DNA of 64,000 nt, from NCBI GenBank assembly GCA_014208095.1, contig JACHMT010000001.1, positions 1,240,001 through 1,304,000 on the forward strand, in the 5' to 3' direction. Under the pieces are notes generated by a model. That model was given only the letters and a program-made list of their open reading frames with translations, made no database searches and was not told the DNA's origin. Position numbers and translations under genes: made by a program. Positions 53,607 through 63,372 of the stretch are shown in pieces; positions within the stretch are counted from its first letter, which is position 1, and the number at the start of each line of letters is the position of its first letter. Source of the stretch: Actinospineispora eucalypti (lineage in GTDB: Bacteria > Actinomycetota > Actinomycetes > Mycobacteriales > Pseudonocardiaceae).

Positions 53607-55640
53607 ATGTCGACTAGGCGAGACGAGATCGCGGCCGAGCAGCGGCACGTGGACAGGGTGTACGAGCGGCTCGCCGAGCTGCGCGCGGAGGCCCGCGACC
53701 TGAGGTCCGCCGGGTACCGCCGAGGGCAGGAGCGGCACCCCGGGGCGTTGTTCGAGCGGGACGTGATGGTTTTCCAGGCCAGCCGGATGCTGCGCGAGCT
53801 GGAGACCGAGCACGAGGGCCTGGTCTTCGGACGGCTGGACAACGTGTCCGGGCAGGCGCAGTACGTGGGCCGGCTCGGCGTGCGCGACCCCAACTTCGAG
53901 TCCCTGGTGGTGGACTGGCGGGCGCCCGCCGCCGCCGCGTTCTACCGGGCCACCCCGGAGTCCCCGATGGACGTGGTGCGCCGGCGCACCATCCGCAGCT
54001 TCGGCCAGCGGGTCACCGACCTGACCGATGACCTGTTGATGCCGGACGCCGCCCCGGAGGGCATGCCGGTGGTCGGCGAGGGGTCGCTCATGGCCGACCT
54101 CTCCCGCGCGCGCGGCCCGGCCATGCGGGACATCGTGGCCACCATCCAGCGCGAACAGGACGAGGCGGTCCGCGCGCCGGCCGGCGGGATCACCGAGATC
54201 ACCGGCGGCCCCGGCACCGGCAAGACCGCCGTCGCGCTGCACCGCGCGGCCTACCTGCTGTACGCCGACCGGCGGCGGTTCTCCGGCGGCGTCCTGGTGA
54301 TCGGGCCGTCCCCGGTGTTCATGGACTACATCTCCCGGGTGCTGCCCTCGCTGGGCGAGGACACCGTGGAACTGCGCGCGCTCGGCGGCGTGCTGGACGG
54401 GGTGACCGCGAGCCGGGTGGACCCGCCCGAGCTGGCCGAGCTGAAGGGCTCCGGGCGCATGCGGCGGCTGCTCAAGGCCGCGCTCGCGCTGGACCCGCCG
54501 GGCGCGCCGACCGAGCTGCGCCTGGTCTACCGGGGGCAGGTGCTGCGGCTTTCCGGGACCCGGCTGACCGAGGTGCGCCAGGCGGTGCACCGGATGCGGG
54601 TGGTGCCCAACCGGGCGCGCCGGGAGGCGGCCACCGCGCTGCTGGACGCGCTGTGGCGGTCCGGTTCCGATCTCGGGTTGGAACGGGACGCGCTGCTCAC
54701 CGAGCTGGGCGACCGCTCGGAGTTCGACGACTTCCTGGACGCCTGGTGGCCGGAGCTGCGGCCGACCGACGTGCTGTCCTGGCTGGGGGACCCGGACCGG
54801 CTGGCCTCGGTGGCCGGGCGCGGGTACCGGCCGGCCCAGGTGGCCGGGCTGGCCGCGTCCTGGCGCTCGGCCGACGGCGAGCCGGAGCCGGCCTGGTCGG
54901 TGGCCGACGTGCCGCTGCTGGACGAGCTGCGGGTGCTGGCCGGCGAGCGCGGCCAGGGCCGCCGGGGCCGGGAGTTCTTCTACGGCCACGTGATCGTGGA
55001 CGAGGCCCAGGACCTGTCCCCGATGCAGTGGCGGATGCTGGGCCGGCGCGGGCAGTACGCCAGCTGGACCATCGTGGGCGACCCGGCGCAGAGTTCCTGG
55101 CCGCTGCCCGACGAGGCGGCCAAGGCGCGCGAGTCGGCGCTGGGCCGGGTGAAGCAGCGCCGGCGCTTCCAGCTGACCACCAACTACCGCAACTCGGCGG
55201 AGATCTTCGAGCTGGCCGCCTCGGTGGTGCGCGACGACGTGCCGCCGTCCGAGCTGCCCAAGCCGGTGCGCTCCACCGGCTTCCCGCCCTCGATCCTGAG
55301 CGTAACCGCGGCGGACCTGCCGGCGACCTGCGCAAAGGCGGCCGACGAGCTGCTGGCGGCGGTGGAAGGCACCGTCGGCGTGATCACCACCATGGGCCGC
55401 CGGGAAGAGGTCGCCGGTTGGCTGGGCACCCGGCTGGCCGAGGGCGACGCCTCGGAACAACGGCTGCGGGTGGCCGGCAGCCTGGAGGCGAAGGGCCTGG
55501 AGTACGACGCCGTGGTCCTGGTCGAGCCGGCGGAGCTGATCGCCGAGTCCTCCACCGGCAAGCGCGCGCTCTACGTGGCCCTGACCCGCGCCACCCAACG
55601 GTTGACGGTGCTCGCCTCGGACGACTCCTGGCACCCGTAG
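53607..55640 (+). CDS. helD: HelD-type RNA polymerase recycling helicase
   Basis: A 677-residue UvrD/Rep-like superfamily 1 ATPase. The N terminus is a coiled-coil ([20 protein letters not shown]) that in HelD inserts into the RNA polymerase secondary channel. Walker A is GGPGTGKT near residue 200, motif II is DEAQD, and the C-terminal motifs are [14 protein letters not shown] and [11 protein letters not shown]. HelD proteins remove stalled RNA polymerase; some actinobacterial homologues (HelR) protect it from rifampicin. ATG 53607 follows GGGGAG. I see no rifamycin-associated element in the 150-bp upstream region. Confidence 0.88.
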   Translation: MSTRRDEIAAEQRHVDRVYERLAELRAEARDLRSAGYRRGQERHPGALFERDVMVFQASRMLRELETEHEGLVFGRLDNVSGQAQYVGRLGVRDPNFESLVVDWRAPAAAAFYRATPESPMDVVRRRTIRSFGQRVTDLTDDLLMPDAAPEGMPVVGEGSLMADLSRARGPAMRDIVATIQREQDEAVRAPAGGITEITGGPGTGKTAVALHRAAYLLYADRRRFSGGVLVIGPSPVFMDYISRVLPSLGEDTVELRALGGVLDGVTASRVDPPELAELKGSGRMRRLLKAALALDPPGAPTELRLVYRGQVLRLSGTRLTEVRQAVHRMRVVPNRARREAATALLDALWRSGSDLGLERDALLTELGDRSEFDDFLDAWWPELRPTDVLSWLGDPDRLASVAGRGYRPAQVAGLAASWRSADGEPEPAWSVADVPLLDELRVLAGERGQGRRGREFFYGHVIVDEAQDLSPMQWRMLGRRGQYASWTIVGDPAQSSWPLPDEAAKARESALGRVKQRRRFQLTTNYRNSAEIFELAASVVRDDVPPSELPKPVRSTGFPPSILSVTAADLPATCAKAADELLAAVEGTVGVITTMGRREEVAGWLGTRLAEGDASEQRLRVAGSLEAKGLEYDAVVLVEPAELIAESSTGKRALYVALTRATQRLTVLASDDSWHP

Positions 55641-55741
55641 GCCGGCATGAGCTGGGGAGATCGACCTTGACCGGGCGGTCAGTCAAGCCTACCGTCGATG
55701 GTGTCAGGTTTGGTCCTCGGGCAGGGCGGGAGGCATCGGCA

Positions 55742-56095
55742 ATGAAGGCTTGGACTCGGTGGCAGGACTGGGCGGTCGCGGTGGTTGGCGCCTATGCGGC
55801 GCTGTGCCCGCTGTGGACCATCACCAACGATCCCGCTATGACATCGCTCATCGTGCTCGGCGTGCTGCTGGTGCTCGCCTCGCTGTGGTCGCTGGCCCAG
55901 CCCGGCGCGGTCAGCTCGGAGTACGTGCACATCGCGCTCGGCGTGCTGATGTTCGTCGCGCCGTGGGTGCTCGGCTACTCGATGCTGACCGGCGCGTCCT
56001 GGACGTCCTGGGTGGTCGGCGTGCTCGCCGCCGGCCTGGGGCTGTGGGCGCTCCCGGAGAGCAACAAGGCACATCACGCGGCAATGGGTCACTGA
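55742..56095 (+). CDS. SPW-repeat membrane protein
   Basis: A 117-residue protein with four membrane helices in two repeats of the SPW type (WAVAVVGAYAALCPLW and YVHIALGVLMFVAPWVLGY). Function of the family is unknown. ATG 55742 follows GGGAGG. Confidence 0.85.
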   Translation: MKAWTRWQDWAVAVVGAYAALCPLWTITNDPAMTSLIVLGVLLVLASLWSLAQPGAVSSEYVHIALGVLMFVAPWVLGYSMLTGASWTSWVVGVLAAGLGLWALPESNKAHHAAMGH

Positions 56096-56172
56096 GGCCC
56101 GGTGACGACAGCGCCCGGGGACGGTAGCGTCTCCGGGCGCGGCCATGGGCCCAGGTAGGTGCCGGAGGAACG

Positions 56173-56745
56173 ATGTCGGACAGCACGCTCGCGCCGAGCG
56201 AGGCCACCAGGGAACGGATCCTGGACGCCGCCGAGCAGCTGTTCGCCAGCCATGGCTTCGACGCCACCCCGACCGCCCGGGTGGCCGCCGAGGCGGGCGT
56301 GCCCAAGGGCCTGCTGTTCTACTACTTCGCCCGCAAGATCGACCTGCTCACCGCGCTGTTCGGGGAACGCATGCCGGTGGCGATGCCGCACGATGCCGCC
56401 GAGGTGGTGGTGCCCGGCGACGTGGCCGCCTCGCTGCTCACCTTGGCCGACCGGCTGAGTGGGGCGCAGCACCAGTCCGCGGTCGTGCGCACCATTCTGT
56501 GGCGGGAGGCGGACACCCATCCGGAGGTGGCCAAGGCGCTGCACAACTTCCACGACGAGCTGGTCGACTTCGCCGCCGAGGTGATCGAGCTGGCCGACCC
56601 GGGGGCCGACCCGGACACCAGGCACGCCGTCGCGCTGGCCTGGACCGGGACGATGGTGCTCGCGCTCAACACCGCGCGCCTCGGCGGCGCCGAGCACGAC
56701 CTGCCGCTGGTGGCCGGCATGCTCGCCGCCGGCCTCCGGAGGTAA
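56173..56745 (+). CDS. TetR-family transcriptional regulator
   Basis: A 190-residue repressor with an N-terminal helix-turn-helix (RERILDAAEQLFASHGFDA, then EAGVPKGLLFYYFARKIDLL). ATG 56173 follows GGAGG by about 5 bases. It lies 77 bases after the SPW gene and 22 bases before a convergent gene; no obvious target or operator stands out. Confidence 0.88.
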   Translation: MSDSTLAPSEATRERILDAAEQLFASHGFDATPTARVAAEAGVPKGLLFYYFARKIDLLTALFGERMPVAMPHDAAEVVVPGDVAASLLTLADRLSGAQHQSAVVRTILWREADTHPEVAKALHNFHDELVDFAAEVIELADPGADPDTRHAVALAWTGTMVLALNTARLGGAEHDLPLVAGMLAAGLRR

Positions 56746-56767
56746 CGGCCTAGGGCGAGGTAGCGGC

Positions 56768-57808
56768 CTAGGGCGCGCAGGTGGGGCGGGGGCCGATGTA
56801 GCCGGGCTTGGAGGTTTCGTCCATGCCGACCTTGCAGGGGATGCGGGGGTCGATGCGGTTGGCCAGGACCCGGCCGTGGGTGGAGCCGATGTCGAAGGCG
56901 AACGCCTTGCGGATGGGGCCCCGGATGTCGTTGAGCGCGATGGTCATGTGCTGGACGTCCTCCAGCATGACGGCCTGGTAGGCGCCGATCTCCCCGCCGG
57001 TGGCCTCGCAGTAGTTGCGGCTGAAGATGATGTGCTCGGTGTGGCCGACGCCGTCACCCTCGCCGTCGTTGGGGCCTTCGATGATCAGGCACTGGTTGTC
57101 GATGCCCTCGCAGCGGTTGTTGTCGATCACGACGTGGTCACTGGGCGGGCTGTCGTCGGAGTAGGTCTGCATGCAGTCGGCGTGGGCGTCGTCGGTGTTG
57201 CGCGCGTTCTTGATGGTGTTGTTCAGGATGCGCAGGTGGCTGCCGAAGAAGCGGAGGCCGTCGTTGTCGCCCTCTTTGGGGTTGTCGATCACGTTGTTGC
57301 GCATGGTGATGTTCTTGCCCTCGATGACGAAGCCGGGGGCCTCGGCGTCGATGGAGTTGAAGTTCTCCACCACGATGTTGTCCACGTCGATGTAGACGCC
57401 CTTGATCGGGCTGCCGTCACCGGTCAGCGTGATCAGCGGCGAGGGGCCGGCGCTGGGGCGCACCACGTCGATCGGGGTGGTGGAGCCGCCGACCACGCAC
57501 AGCTTGTCGCCGGACTTGGCCGCCTTGACCGCGGCGTCGGCCTCGGCCGGCGTGATCTTCCTGGTGCACCCGCGCTGCTTGGGGACGGGGCGGTGCGCGC
57601 CCTTGGCGCCGATCGGGGTGGGGCCGAGGGGGAGGTCGCCGAGTTCCGGGATGATGATCGGGATGTTCGGGTCGACGTCGATCGGCAGGTCGGCGAACGC
57701 CTGGTCCGAACGGCCGTCCAGGCCGACGCCGAGCACGGTCAGCGTGATCGCGGCGGTGACGGCCAGCGCCACCTTGCCGGCGGTGCGGCGGAACAGCGTC
57801 TTCAGCAT
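56768..57808 (-). CDS. Secreted right-handed beta-helix protein
   Basis: A 346-residue exported protein. The N terminus is a Sec signal (MLKTLFRRTAGKVALAVT...) likely cut after QAFA. The body has a series of solenoid turns with Asn ladders (FVIEGKNITMRNNVIDNP, RILNNTIKNARN, VVIDNNRCEG, IIFSRNYCEA, MTIALNDIRG). This is the fold of pectate-lyase-like and other carbohydrate-active proteins. No catalytic set is certain, so substrate and activity are unknown. ATG 57808 has GGGG 6 bases upstream; ATG 57814 is an alternative. Confidence 0.8.
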   Translation of the reverse strand: MLKTLFRRTAGKVALAVTAAITLTVLGVGLDGRSDQAFADLPIDVDPNIPIIIPELGDLPLGPTPIGAKGAHRPVPKQRGCTRKITPAEADAAVKAAKSGDKLCVVGGSTTPIDVVRPSAGPSPLITLTGDGSPIKGVYIDVDNIVVENFNSIDAEAPGFVIEGKNITMRNNVIDNPKEGDNDGLRFFGSHLRILNNTIKNARNTDDAHADCMQTYSDDSPPSDHVVIDNNRCEGIDNQCLIIEGPNDGEGDGVGHTEHIIFSRNYCEATGGEIGAYQAVMLEDVQHMTIALNDIRGPIRKAFAFDIGSTHGRVLANRIDPRIPCKVGMDETSKPGYIGPRPTCAP

Positions 57809-58103
57809 GGGCATCCCCGTCTCGCGGATCAAGATCGCCGCGGAGATTAGCCCACTCAATAACGGCCAGTAGTGCTGGGGCTACTTACCGTGGTCACCGC
57901 TGGTGATCGATTTCCCCGTGATCAATCACCTGTCCGAGCGGCGGGTCGGGGGTGGGTCGCGCTCGATGGACAGCTCGGTGTCGAATGTCGACAATCACCA
58001 CTCGGCCGAGTGGACTTGGCCGAGTTTGCCGGTGCGCACCGGCGGCGACTTGGGCGCGAGATCAATTTCGTCGGCGGTTCGGTTCTGGCTGGGTCTGCCG
58101 ATG

Positions 58104-58160
58104 GCTTGGACGGCGCGGTTCGGGTTGGTCTGCCGCGGTCGGGTGCCGTCCGCCCGGTCT
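58104..58160. repeat. Composite-element arm, degenerate
   Basis: GCTTGGACGGCGCGGTT, GGTTGGTCTGCCGCGG and GGGTGCCGTCCGCCCGG match the element arms. A short inverted counterpart (ACGCAACGGGCAGCACCC) lies at 58471-58488, so this may be an eroded element of about 380 bp. A 16-bp perfect palindrome is nearby at 57998-58013. The 782-bp gap 57809-58590 has no recognisable gene. Confidence 0.6.
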
Positions 58161-58341
58161 CGGGCAGTCCCGCCGTGCTCGGTCACGCGCCGTGAAGTCG
58201 GTGGGTTGTGCGGTGGAGGCCCGGTGCGCACGTGCGCATCGACATCGACGCCGGTCTGGTCTGGACCATGATCGAACCAGGCTGGCGTCGATTTCGTGAG
58301 GCTGTGTGGACGTCCGGGCCTGGCCCGGGGAGGCAGTCGTT

Positions 58342-58410
58342 GGGTGATCGTCATCTGTGGCGGTTCAGCCGCGATTTTCGCTGTTCAACCGCCGCAAACG
58401 ACGATCACCC
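58342..58410. repeat. Palindromic repeat, CGAAAATCG-core family, copy C
   Basis: A 69-bp palindrome opening GGGTGATCGTC and closing GACGATCACCC with core GCGATTTTCGC. Its reverse complement aligns with copy B at 33014, so it is inverted relative to copies A and B. It is 181 bases past the glgE stop. Confidence 0.8.
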
Positions 58411-58590
58411 CCCACGGCGCCACCTCAACTGTCACCGTGGTTTCGCGGGAGGCCTCGCCCTGCCGGCCCGACGCAACGGGCAGCACCCGAAACCGCCGGC
58501 ATCTGCTTTCCCGTCTGTTCGCCCTCGTGCCGGGGGACTCGGCCACAGCCTCTTTTCGAGGCTGAAAACGTCGGCTCGCGGGAGATGGTG

Positions 58591-60573
58591 TCAGCGCAGG
58601 GACAGGATGTGGCAGACCGTGCGCCAGGGTTCGAGGCGCACGAAGTTGGCCTGCGACCAGGTGTAACCCTCCCTGGTGACCTCGTCGTGCACGCCGAAGT
58701 GGGCGCCCCACTCCAGGCCGAGCGCGGGCAGGTCCAGCCAGACGGTGCCCTGTTGCGCCTGAGCGGGGTCCAGGCTGACCACGCAGATCACCGTGTCGCC
58801 ACTCACCGGGTCGGTCTTGGAGTAGGCGATCAGCGCGTCGTTGTCCACGTAGTGGAAGTGCAGCTCGCGCAGTTGCTGCAGCGCCGGGTGGGCGTTGCGG
58901 ATCTCGTTCAGCCGGGTTATCCACGGGGCCAGGGAGTTGCCGGCGGCCACCGCGGCGTCGAAGTCGCGCGGGCGCAGCTGGTACTTCTCCGAGTCCAGGT
59001 ACTCCTCGCTGCCCGGCCGCACCGCCTCGTGCTCGAACAGCTCGTACCCGGAGTAGACCCCCCAGGTCGGGGCCAGCGTGGCGGCCAGCGCGGCGCGCAG
59101 CGCGAACATGCCCCGGCCGCCGTGCTGCAGTGACGCGTGCAGGATGTCCGGGGTGTTCACGAACAGGTTGGGGCGGCACTCGTCGGCGCGCGCGGCGTGC
59201 TCGGCGGCGAAGTCGACCAGTTCCTGCTTGCCGGTGCGCCAGGTGAAGTACGTGTAGGACTGGGTGAAGCCGAGCCGGGCCAGCCCGTACAGCCGGGCCG
59301 GCCGGGTGAACGCCTCGGCCAGGAAGAGCACGTCCGGGTACTCGGACTTGATCTTCCAGATCAGCCAGTGCCAGAAGTTGGGCGGCTTGGTGTGCGGATT
59401 GTCCACCCGGAAGATCCGCACGCCGTGCTCGATCCAGTGCACGCAGACCCGGTACACCTCGGCGTACAGGCCTTCCGGGTCGTTGTCGAAGTTGATCGGG
59501 TAGATGTCCTGGTAGCGCTTGGGTGGGTTCTCCGCGTAGGCGATCGTGCCGTCCGGCCGGGTGGTGAACCACTCCGGGTGCGACGTCACCCAGGGGTGGT
59601 CCGGGGCGGCCTGCAGGGCCAGGTCCAGCGCCACCTCCAGCCCCAGTGCGCGGGCCTGCTCGACGAACTCGTCGAACTCCTCCAGGGTGCCCAGGTCGGG
59701 GTGGATGGCGTCGTGCCCGCCCTCGGCCGAGCCGATCGCCCACGGCGAGCCGACCACGCCGGGCTCGGCGTCCGGGTTCCCGCCGGGGAACTCGGCGGTG
59801 TTCGGGCCCTTGCGGTTGACCTCGCCGATCGGGTGGATGGGCGGCAGGTAGACCACGTCGAAGCCCATCCCGGCGATGCGTTCCAGGTCCTTGGCGGCGG
59901 TCACGAAGGTGCCGTGCACCGCCTGCCCGGTCTCGTCCCGCCCGCCGGTGGACCGGGGGAAGATCTCGTACCAGGACCCGAACAGCGCGCGCCGGCGGTC
60001 CACCCAGACCTGGTGCACCCGGCCCCGGGTGAGCAGCTCGCGCACCGGCCGCTCCGTCATGATCGTGTCCACCGGCTCGGACCAGGCCAGCGCCAGGCGG
60101 GCGGGCAGTTCGGCCGCCGTGTCGCGCAGCGCCGCCGCCGCGCCGAACAGCAGGTCGCGGTGCGCCCGTTCGGCCGGCCGCCGGCCCACCCGCTCGATCA
60201 GGCGGGCGCCGTTCTCCAGGTCGTTGGCCAGCTCCTCGACGCCTTGCCCGGCGTTCACCTTGGCGTGCGTCGCGCGGCGCCAGGTGGCCCACGGGTCGCT
60301 CCAGGCGTCCACCCGGAAGGTCCACAGGCCGGGCTCGTCGGCCACCACGCTGGCCGCCCAGCCGTCGGTGCCGGTGCCGGTGGGGGTCATCCGCACGAGC
60401 GCGGCGGGCCCGCCCGCGCCCAGTTTCTTCCAGACCACGTTCGCGGCGACCGCGTCGTGGCCCTCGCGCCACACGGTCGCGCCGATCGGAATGCTCTCCC
60501 CGACGACCGCCTTGCTCGGATGCCGCCCGCCGACCTCCGGCGTGACCTCGTCGATTCCGAGCCGTCCGGTCAC
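58591..60573 (-). CDS. glgE: Maltose-1-phosphate maltosyltransferase
   Basis: A 660-residue GH13_3 enzyme that adds maltosyl units from maltose 1-phosphate to alpha-1,4-glucan. The N-terminal beta domain ([20 protein letters not shown]) and helical insert precede the barrel. The nucleophile is Asp in [10 protein letters not shown], the acid/base Glu is in LAEAFTRP, and NTPDIL holds the third acid. GTG 60573 fits the family. The donor comes from Pep2, encoded 8 kb away. It is divergent from glgP over 160 bases. Confidence 0.95.
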   Translation of the reverse strand: MTGRLGIDEVTPEVGGRHPSKAVVGESIPIGATVWREGHDAVAANVVWKKLGAGGPAALVRMTPTGTGTDGWAASVVADEPGLWTFRVDAWSDPWATWRRATHAKVNAGQGVEELANDLENGARLIERVGRRPAERAHRDLLFGAAAALRDTAAELPARLALAWSEPVDTIMTERPVRELLTRGRVHQVWVDRRRALFGSWYEIFPRSTGGRDETGQAVHGTFVTAAKDLERIAGMGFDVVYLPPIHPIGEVNRKGPNTAEFPGGNPDAEPGVVGSPWAIGSAEGGHDAIHPDLGTLEEFDEFVEQARALGLEVALDLALQAAPDHPWVTSHPEWFTTRPDGTIAYAENPPKRYQDIYPINFDNDPEGLYAEVYRVCVHWIEHGVRIFRVDNPHTKPPNFWHWLIWKIKSEYPDVLFLAEAFTRPARLYGLARLGFTQSYTYFTWRTGKQELVDFAAEHAARADECRPNLFVNTPDILHASLQHGGRGMFALRAALAATLAPTWGVYSGYELFEHEAVRPGSEEYLDSEKYQLRPRDFDAAVAAGNSLAPWITRLNEIRNAHPALQQLRELHFHYVDNDALIAYSKTDPVSGDTVICVVSLDPAQAQQGTVWLDLPALGLEWGAHFGVHDEVTREGYTWSQANFVRLEPWRTVCHILSLR

Positions 60574-60733
60574 GGCGCCCCACTTCCTGCTTGGTTCGAT
60601 TCAGTTCACCTAAAAGGTACCCAGCGGGCCGCCGGGTCATGTATCCGACATGCGGGCCGTCACCAGCCGTTCATGCAAGGTGTGACGTAGAGGCTGTAAC
60701 GATTCCGCAATCGATTCACGTACGCTGCGTCGG

Positions 60734-63283
60734 GTGAGAGCTCTCCGCCGGTTCACCGTCCGTGCCCAGCTACCCGAGCCGCTCGCGCCGCTGCAGGAAC
60801 TGGCCGCGAACCTGCGGTGGTCCTGGCATCCGCCGACGCAGGACCTTTTCGCCTCACTCGACCCACAGGCATGGGAACAGGTGAAGGGCGACCCGGTCAA
60901 GCTCCTCGGCGCGGTGTCCAGCCAGCGCCTGCTGGAGCTGGCCGAGGACGCGGAGCTGGTCGCGCGGGTGCGCGCGGAGGCGGACAACCTGCGGGACTAC
61001 CTCAGCAAGCCGCGCTGGTACCAGCGGCAGCGGGAGGCCGACCCGGGTCTGCCGGCGGCCATCGGCTACTTCTCCATGGAGTTCGGCATCAGCGAGGTGC
61101 TGCCGAACTACTCGGGCGGCCTCGGCGTGCTCGCCGGTGACCACCTCAAGGCCGCGTCCGACCTCGGCGTGCCGCTGATCGGGGTCGGCCTGCTCTACCG
61201 GTCCGGCTACTTCCGCCAGTCGCTGTCCCTGGACGGCTGGCAGCTGGAGCACTACCCGGCGCTGGACCCGCAGGGCCTGCCGCTGCGCCTGCTCGCCCAG
61301 CCGGACGGCACCCCGGTGCTGGTCACAGTGGGCATGCCGGCCGGGCGCACGCTGTACGCCCGGGTCTGGCAGGCGGTGGTCGGCCGGGTCACCCTGCTGC
61401 TGCTGGACTCGGACATCGAGCAGAACGAGCCCGACCTGCGGGGCATCACCGACCGCCTGTACGGCGGCGACCAGGACCACCGGATCCGGCAGGAGATCCT
61501 GGTCGGCGTGGGCGGCGTGCGGGCGGTGCGCGCGTACTGCGCGGCCATCGGGCACCCCGAGCCCGCCGTGTTCCACACCAACGAGGGGCACGCCGGCTTC
61601 CTCGGCCTGGAACGCATCCGCGAGCTGATCGCCGGCCGGGGGCTGAACTTCGACGAGGCGGTGGCCACGGTGCGCGCCGGCACGGTGTTCACCACCCACA
61701 CCCCGGTGCCCGCCGGCATCGACCGGTTCCCGCTGGACCTGGTCCGCTACTACTTCGGCGAGGACCTGCTGCCCGGCGTGCCGCTGGACCGGGTGCTCGC
61801 GCTGGGCGCCGAGGAGAACCCCGGCATGTTCAACATGGCCCACATGGGGCTGCGGCTGGCCCAGCGGGCCAACGGGGTGTCCAAGCTGCACGGCGAGGTG
61901 TCCCGGGAGATGTTCGGCACGCTGTGGGGCGGGTTCGACACCGACGAGGTGCCGATCGGCTCGGTGACCAACGGCGTGCACGGCCGCACCTGGGCCGCCC
62001 GCGAGGTCACCGAGCTGCTCGGCGAGCCGGAGCCCGGCGACGGCGACGGCCGGCTGGACGGGCTGACCGACGGCGAGCTGTGGGCGCTGCGCGGCCGGCT
62101 GCGCGGGCAGCTGGTCGCCGAGGTCCGCCGCCGGGTGCGCGCGGCCTGGCTGGAGCGCGGCGCGTCGGCGCCCGAGCTGGGCTGGACCGACTCGGTGTTC
62201 GACCCGGAGGTGCTGACCATCGGGTTCGCCCGCCGGGTGCCCACCTACAAGCGGCTCACCCTGATGCTGCGCGACCCGGCCCGGCTGCGCGCGCTGCTGC
62301 TGGACCCGGAACGGCCGGTGCAGCTGGTGGTGGCCGGCAAGTCGCACCCGGCCGACGACGGCGGCAAGGCGCTGATCCAGCAGATCGTGCGGTTCGCCGA
62401 CGACCCCGAGGTGCGGCACCGGATCGCCTTCCTGCCCGACTACGACATGTCCATGGCCCGCTACCTGTACTGGGGCTGCGACGTGTGGCTGAACAACCCG
62501 CTGCGCCCGCTGGAGGCCTGCGGCACGTCCGGCATGAAGTCGGCGCTGAACGGCGGGCTGAACCTGTCGGTGCGGGACGGCTGGTGGGACGAGCTGTACG
62601 ACGGCCGCAACGGCTGGGCGATCCCCACCGCCGACGGCGTCGCCGACCCGGCGCGGCGCGACGACCTGGAGGCCAACGCGCTGTACGAGCTGCTGGCCAC
62701 CCAGGTCACGCCGGCGTTCTACACCCGGGACGGCGCCGGGGTGCCGAGCGAGTGGGTGGAGCTGGTGCGGCACACGCTGGACACGCTGCGCCCCAGGGTG
62801 CAGGCCACCCGGATGGTCACCGAGTACGTGCGGGACTGGTACCTGCCGGCGGCCCGGGCGGCCGCCGAGGTGGAGCTGGCCGACTACGCCGGTTCGCGCC
62901 GGCTGGCCGAGTACCGGCAGCGGCTGAACGCCTCCTGGCCCCGGGTGCGGATCGGCGGGGTGGACGCGTCCGGGGTGCCGGACAGCCCGGTGGTCGGCGC
63001 GCCGATGACCGTGCGCGCCTCGGTGGAGCTGGCCGGGTTGAAGCCGGACGACGTGACCGTGCAGGCCGTGGTCGGCCGGGTGGACGGCACCACCGACGAG
63101 CTGGACGCTCCGGTCACCGCGCCGATGGCCCACGTCGGTGGGGTCGACCACGACGGCGACCGGTTCGAGGCGGTGGTGCCGCTGCCGCACGCCGGACTGA
63201 TCGGTTACACCGTGCGGGTGCTGCCCCGGCACGAGCTGCTCAGCTCGTCCGCCGAACTGGCCAAGATCGTCGTCGCTGGCTAG
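60734..63283 (+). CDS. glgP: Alpha-glucan phosphorylase
   Basis: An 849-residue PLP-dependent phosphorylase that releases glucose 1-phosphate from alpha-glucan. The N-terminal DUF3417 region (FTVRAQLPEPLAPLQELAANLRWSW is its start) marks the actinobacterial/archaeal type. The PLP Lys is in EACGTSGMKSALNG. Other landmarks are GYFSMEFGIS, NYSGGLGVLAGDH and NEGHAGF. The start is a GTG without a clear ribosome-binding site. It opposes glgE, so both sides of glucan metabolism share one intergenic region. Confidence 0.94.
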   Translation: MRALRRFTVRAQLPEPLAPLQELAANLRWSWHPPTQDLFASLDPQAWEQVKGDPVKLLGAVSSQRLLELAEDAELVARVRAEADNLRDYLSKPRWYQRQREADPGLPAAIGYFSMEFGISEVLPNYSGGLGVLAGDHLKAASDLGVPLIGVGLLYRSGYFRQSLSLDGWQLEHYPALDPQGLPLRLLAQPDGTPVLVTVGMPAGRTLYARVWQAVVGRVTLLLLDSDIEQNEPDLRGITDRLYGGDQDHRIRQEILVGVGGVRAVRAYCAAIGHPEPAVFHTNEGHAGFLGLERIRELIAGRGLNFDEAVATVRAGTVFTTHTPVPAGIDRFPLDLVRYYFGEDLLPGVPLDRVLALGAEENPGMFNMAHMGLRLAQRANGVSKLHGEVSREMFGTLWGGFDTDEVPIGSVTNGVHGRTWAAREVTELLGEPEPGDGDGRLDGLTDGELWALRGRLRGQLVAEVRRRVRAAWLERGASAPELGWTDSVFDPEVLTIGFARRVPTYKRLTLMLRDPARLRALLLDPERPVQLVVAGKSHPADDGGKALIQQIVRFADDPEVRHRIAFLPDYDMSMARYLYWGCDVWLNNPLRPLEACGTSGMKSALNGGLNLSVRDGWWDELYDGRNGWAIPTADGVADPARRDDLEANALYELLATQVTPAFYTRDGAGVPSEWVELVRHTLDTLRPRVQATRMVTEYVRDWYLPAARAAAEVELADYAGSRRLAEYRQRLNASWPRVRIGGVDASGVPDSPVVGAPMTVRASVELAGLKPDDVTVQAVVGRVDGTTDELDAPVTAPMAHVGGVDHDGDRFEAVVPLPHAGLIGYTVRVLPRHELLSSSAELAKIVVAG

Positions 63284-63372
63284 CGGGCACTGGCCCAGCC
63301 AGCGCGCCACGACTGGCGTCCACCCGTTCGAATGTGATATCAGCTACTCCTACGGGTGTGGGGGAGGCTGGG

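Noticed and set aside
53457..55634. Extension of the treS frame to 1309 codons through the helD region
   Set aside because: The extension is antisense to helD, lacks any domain, and treS has a normal start at 53456.
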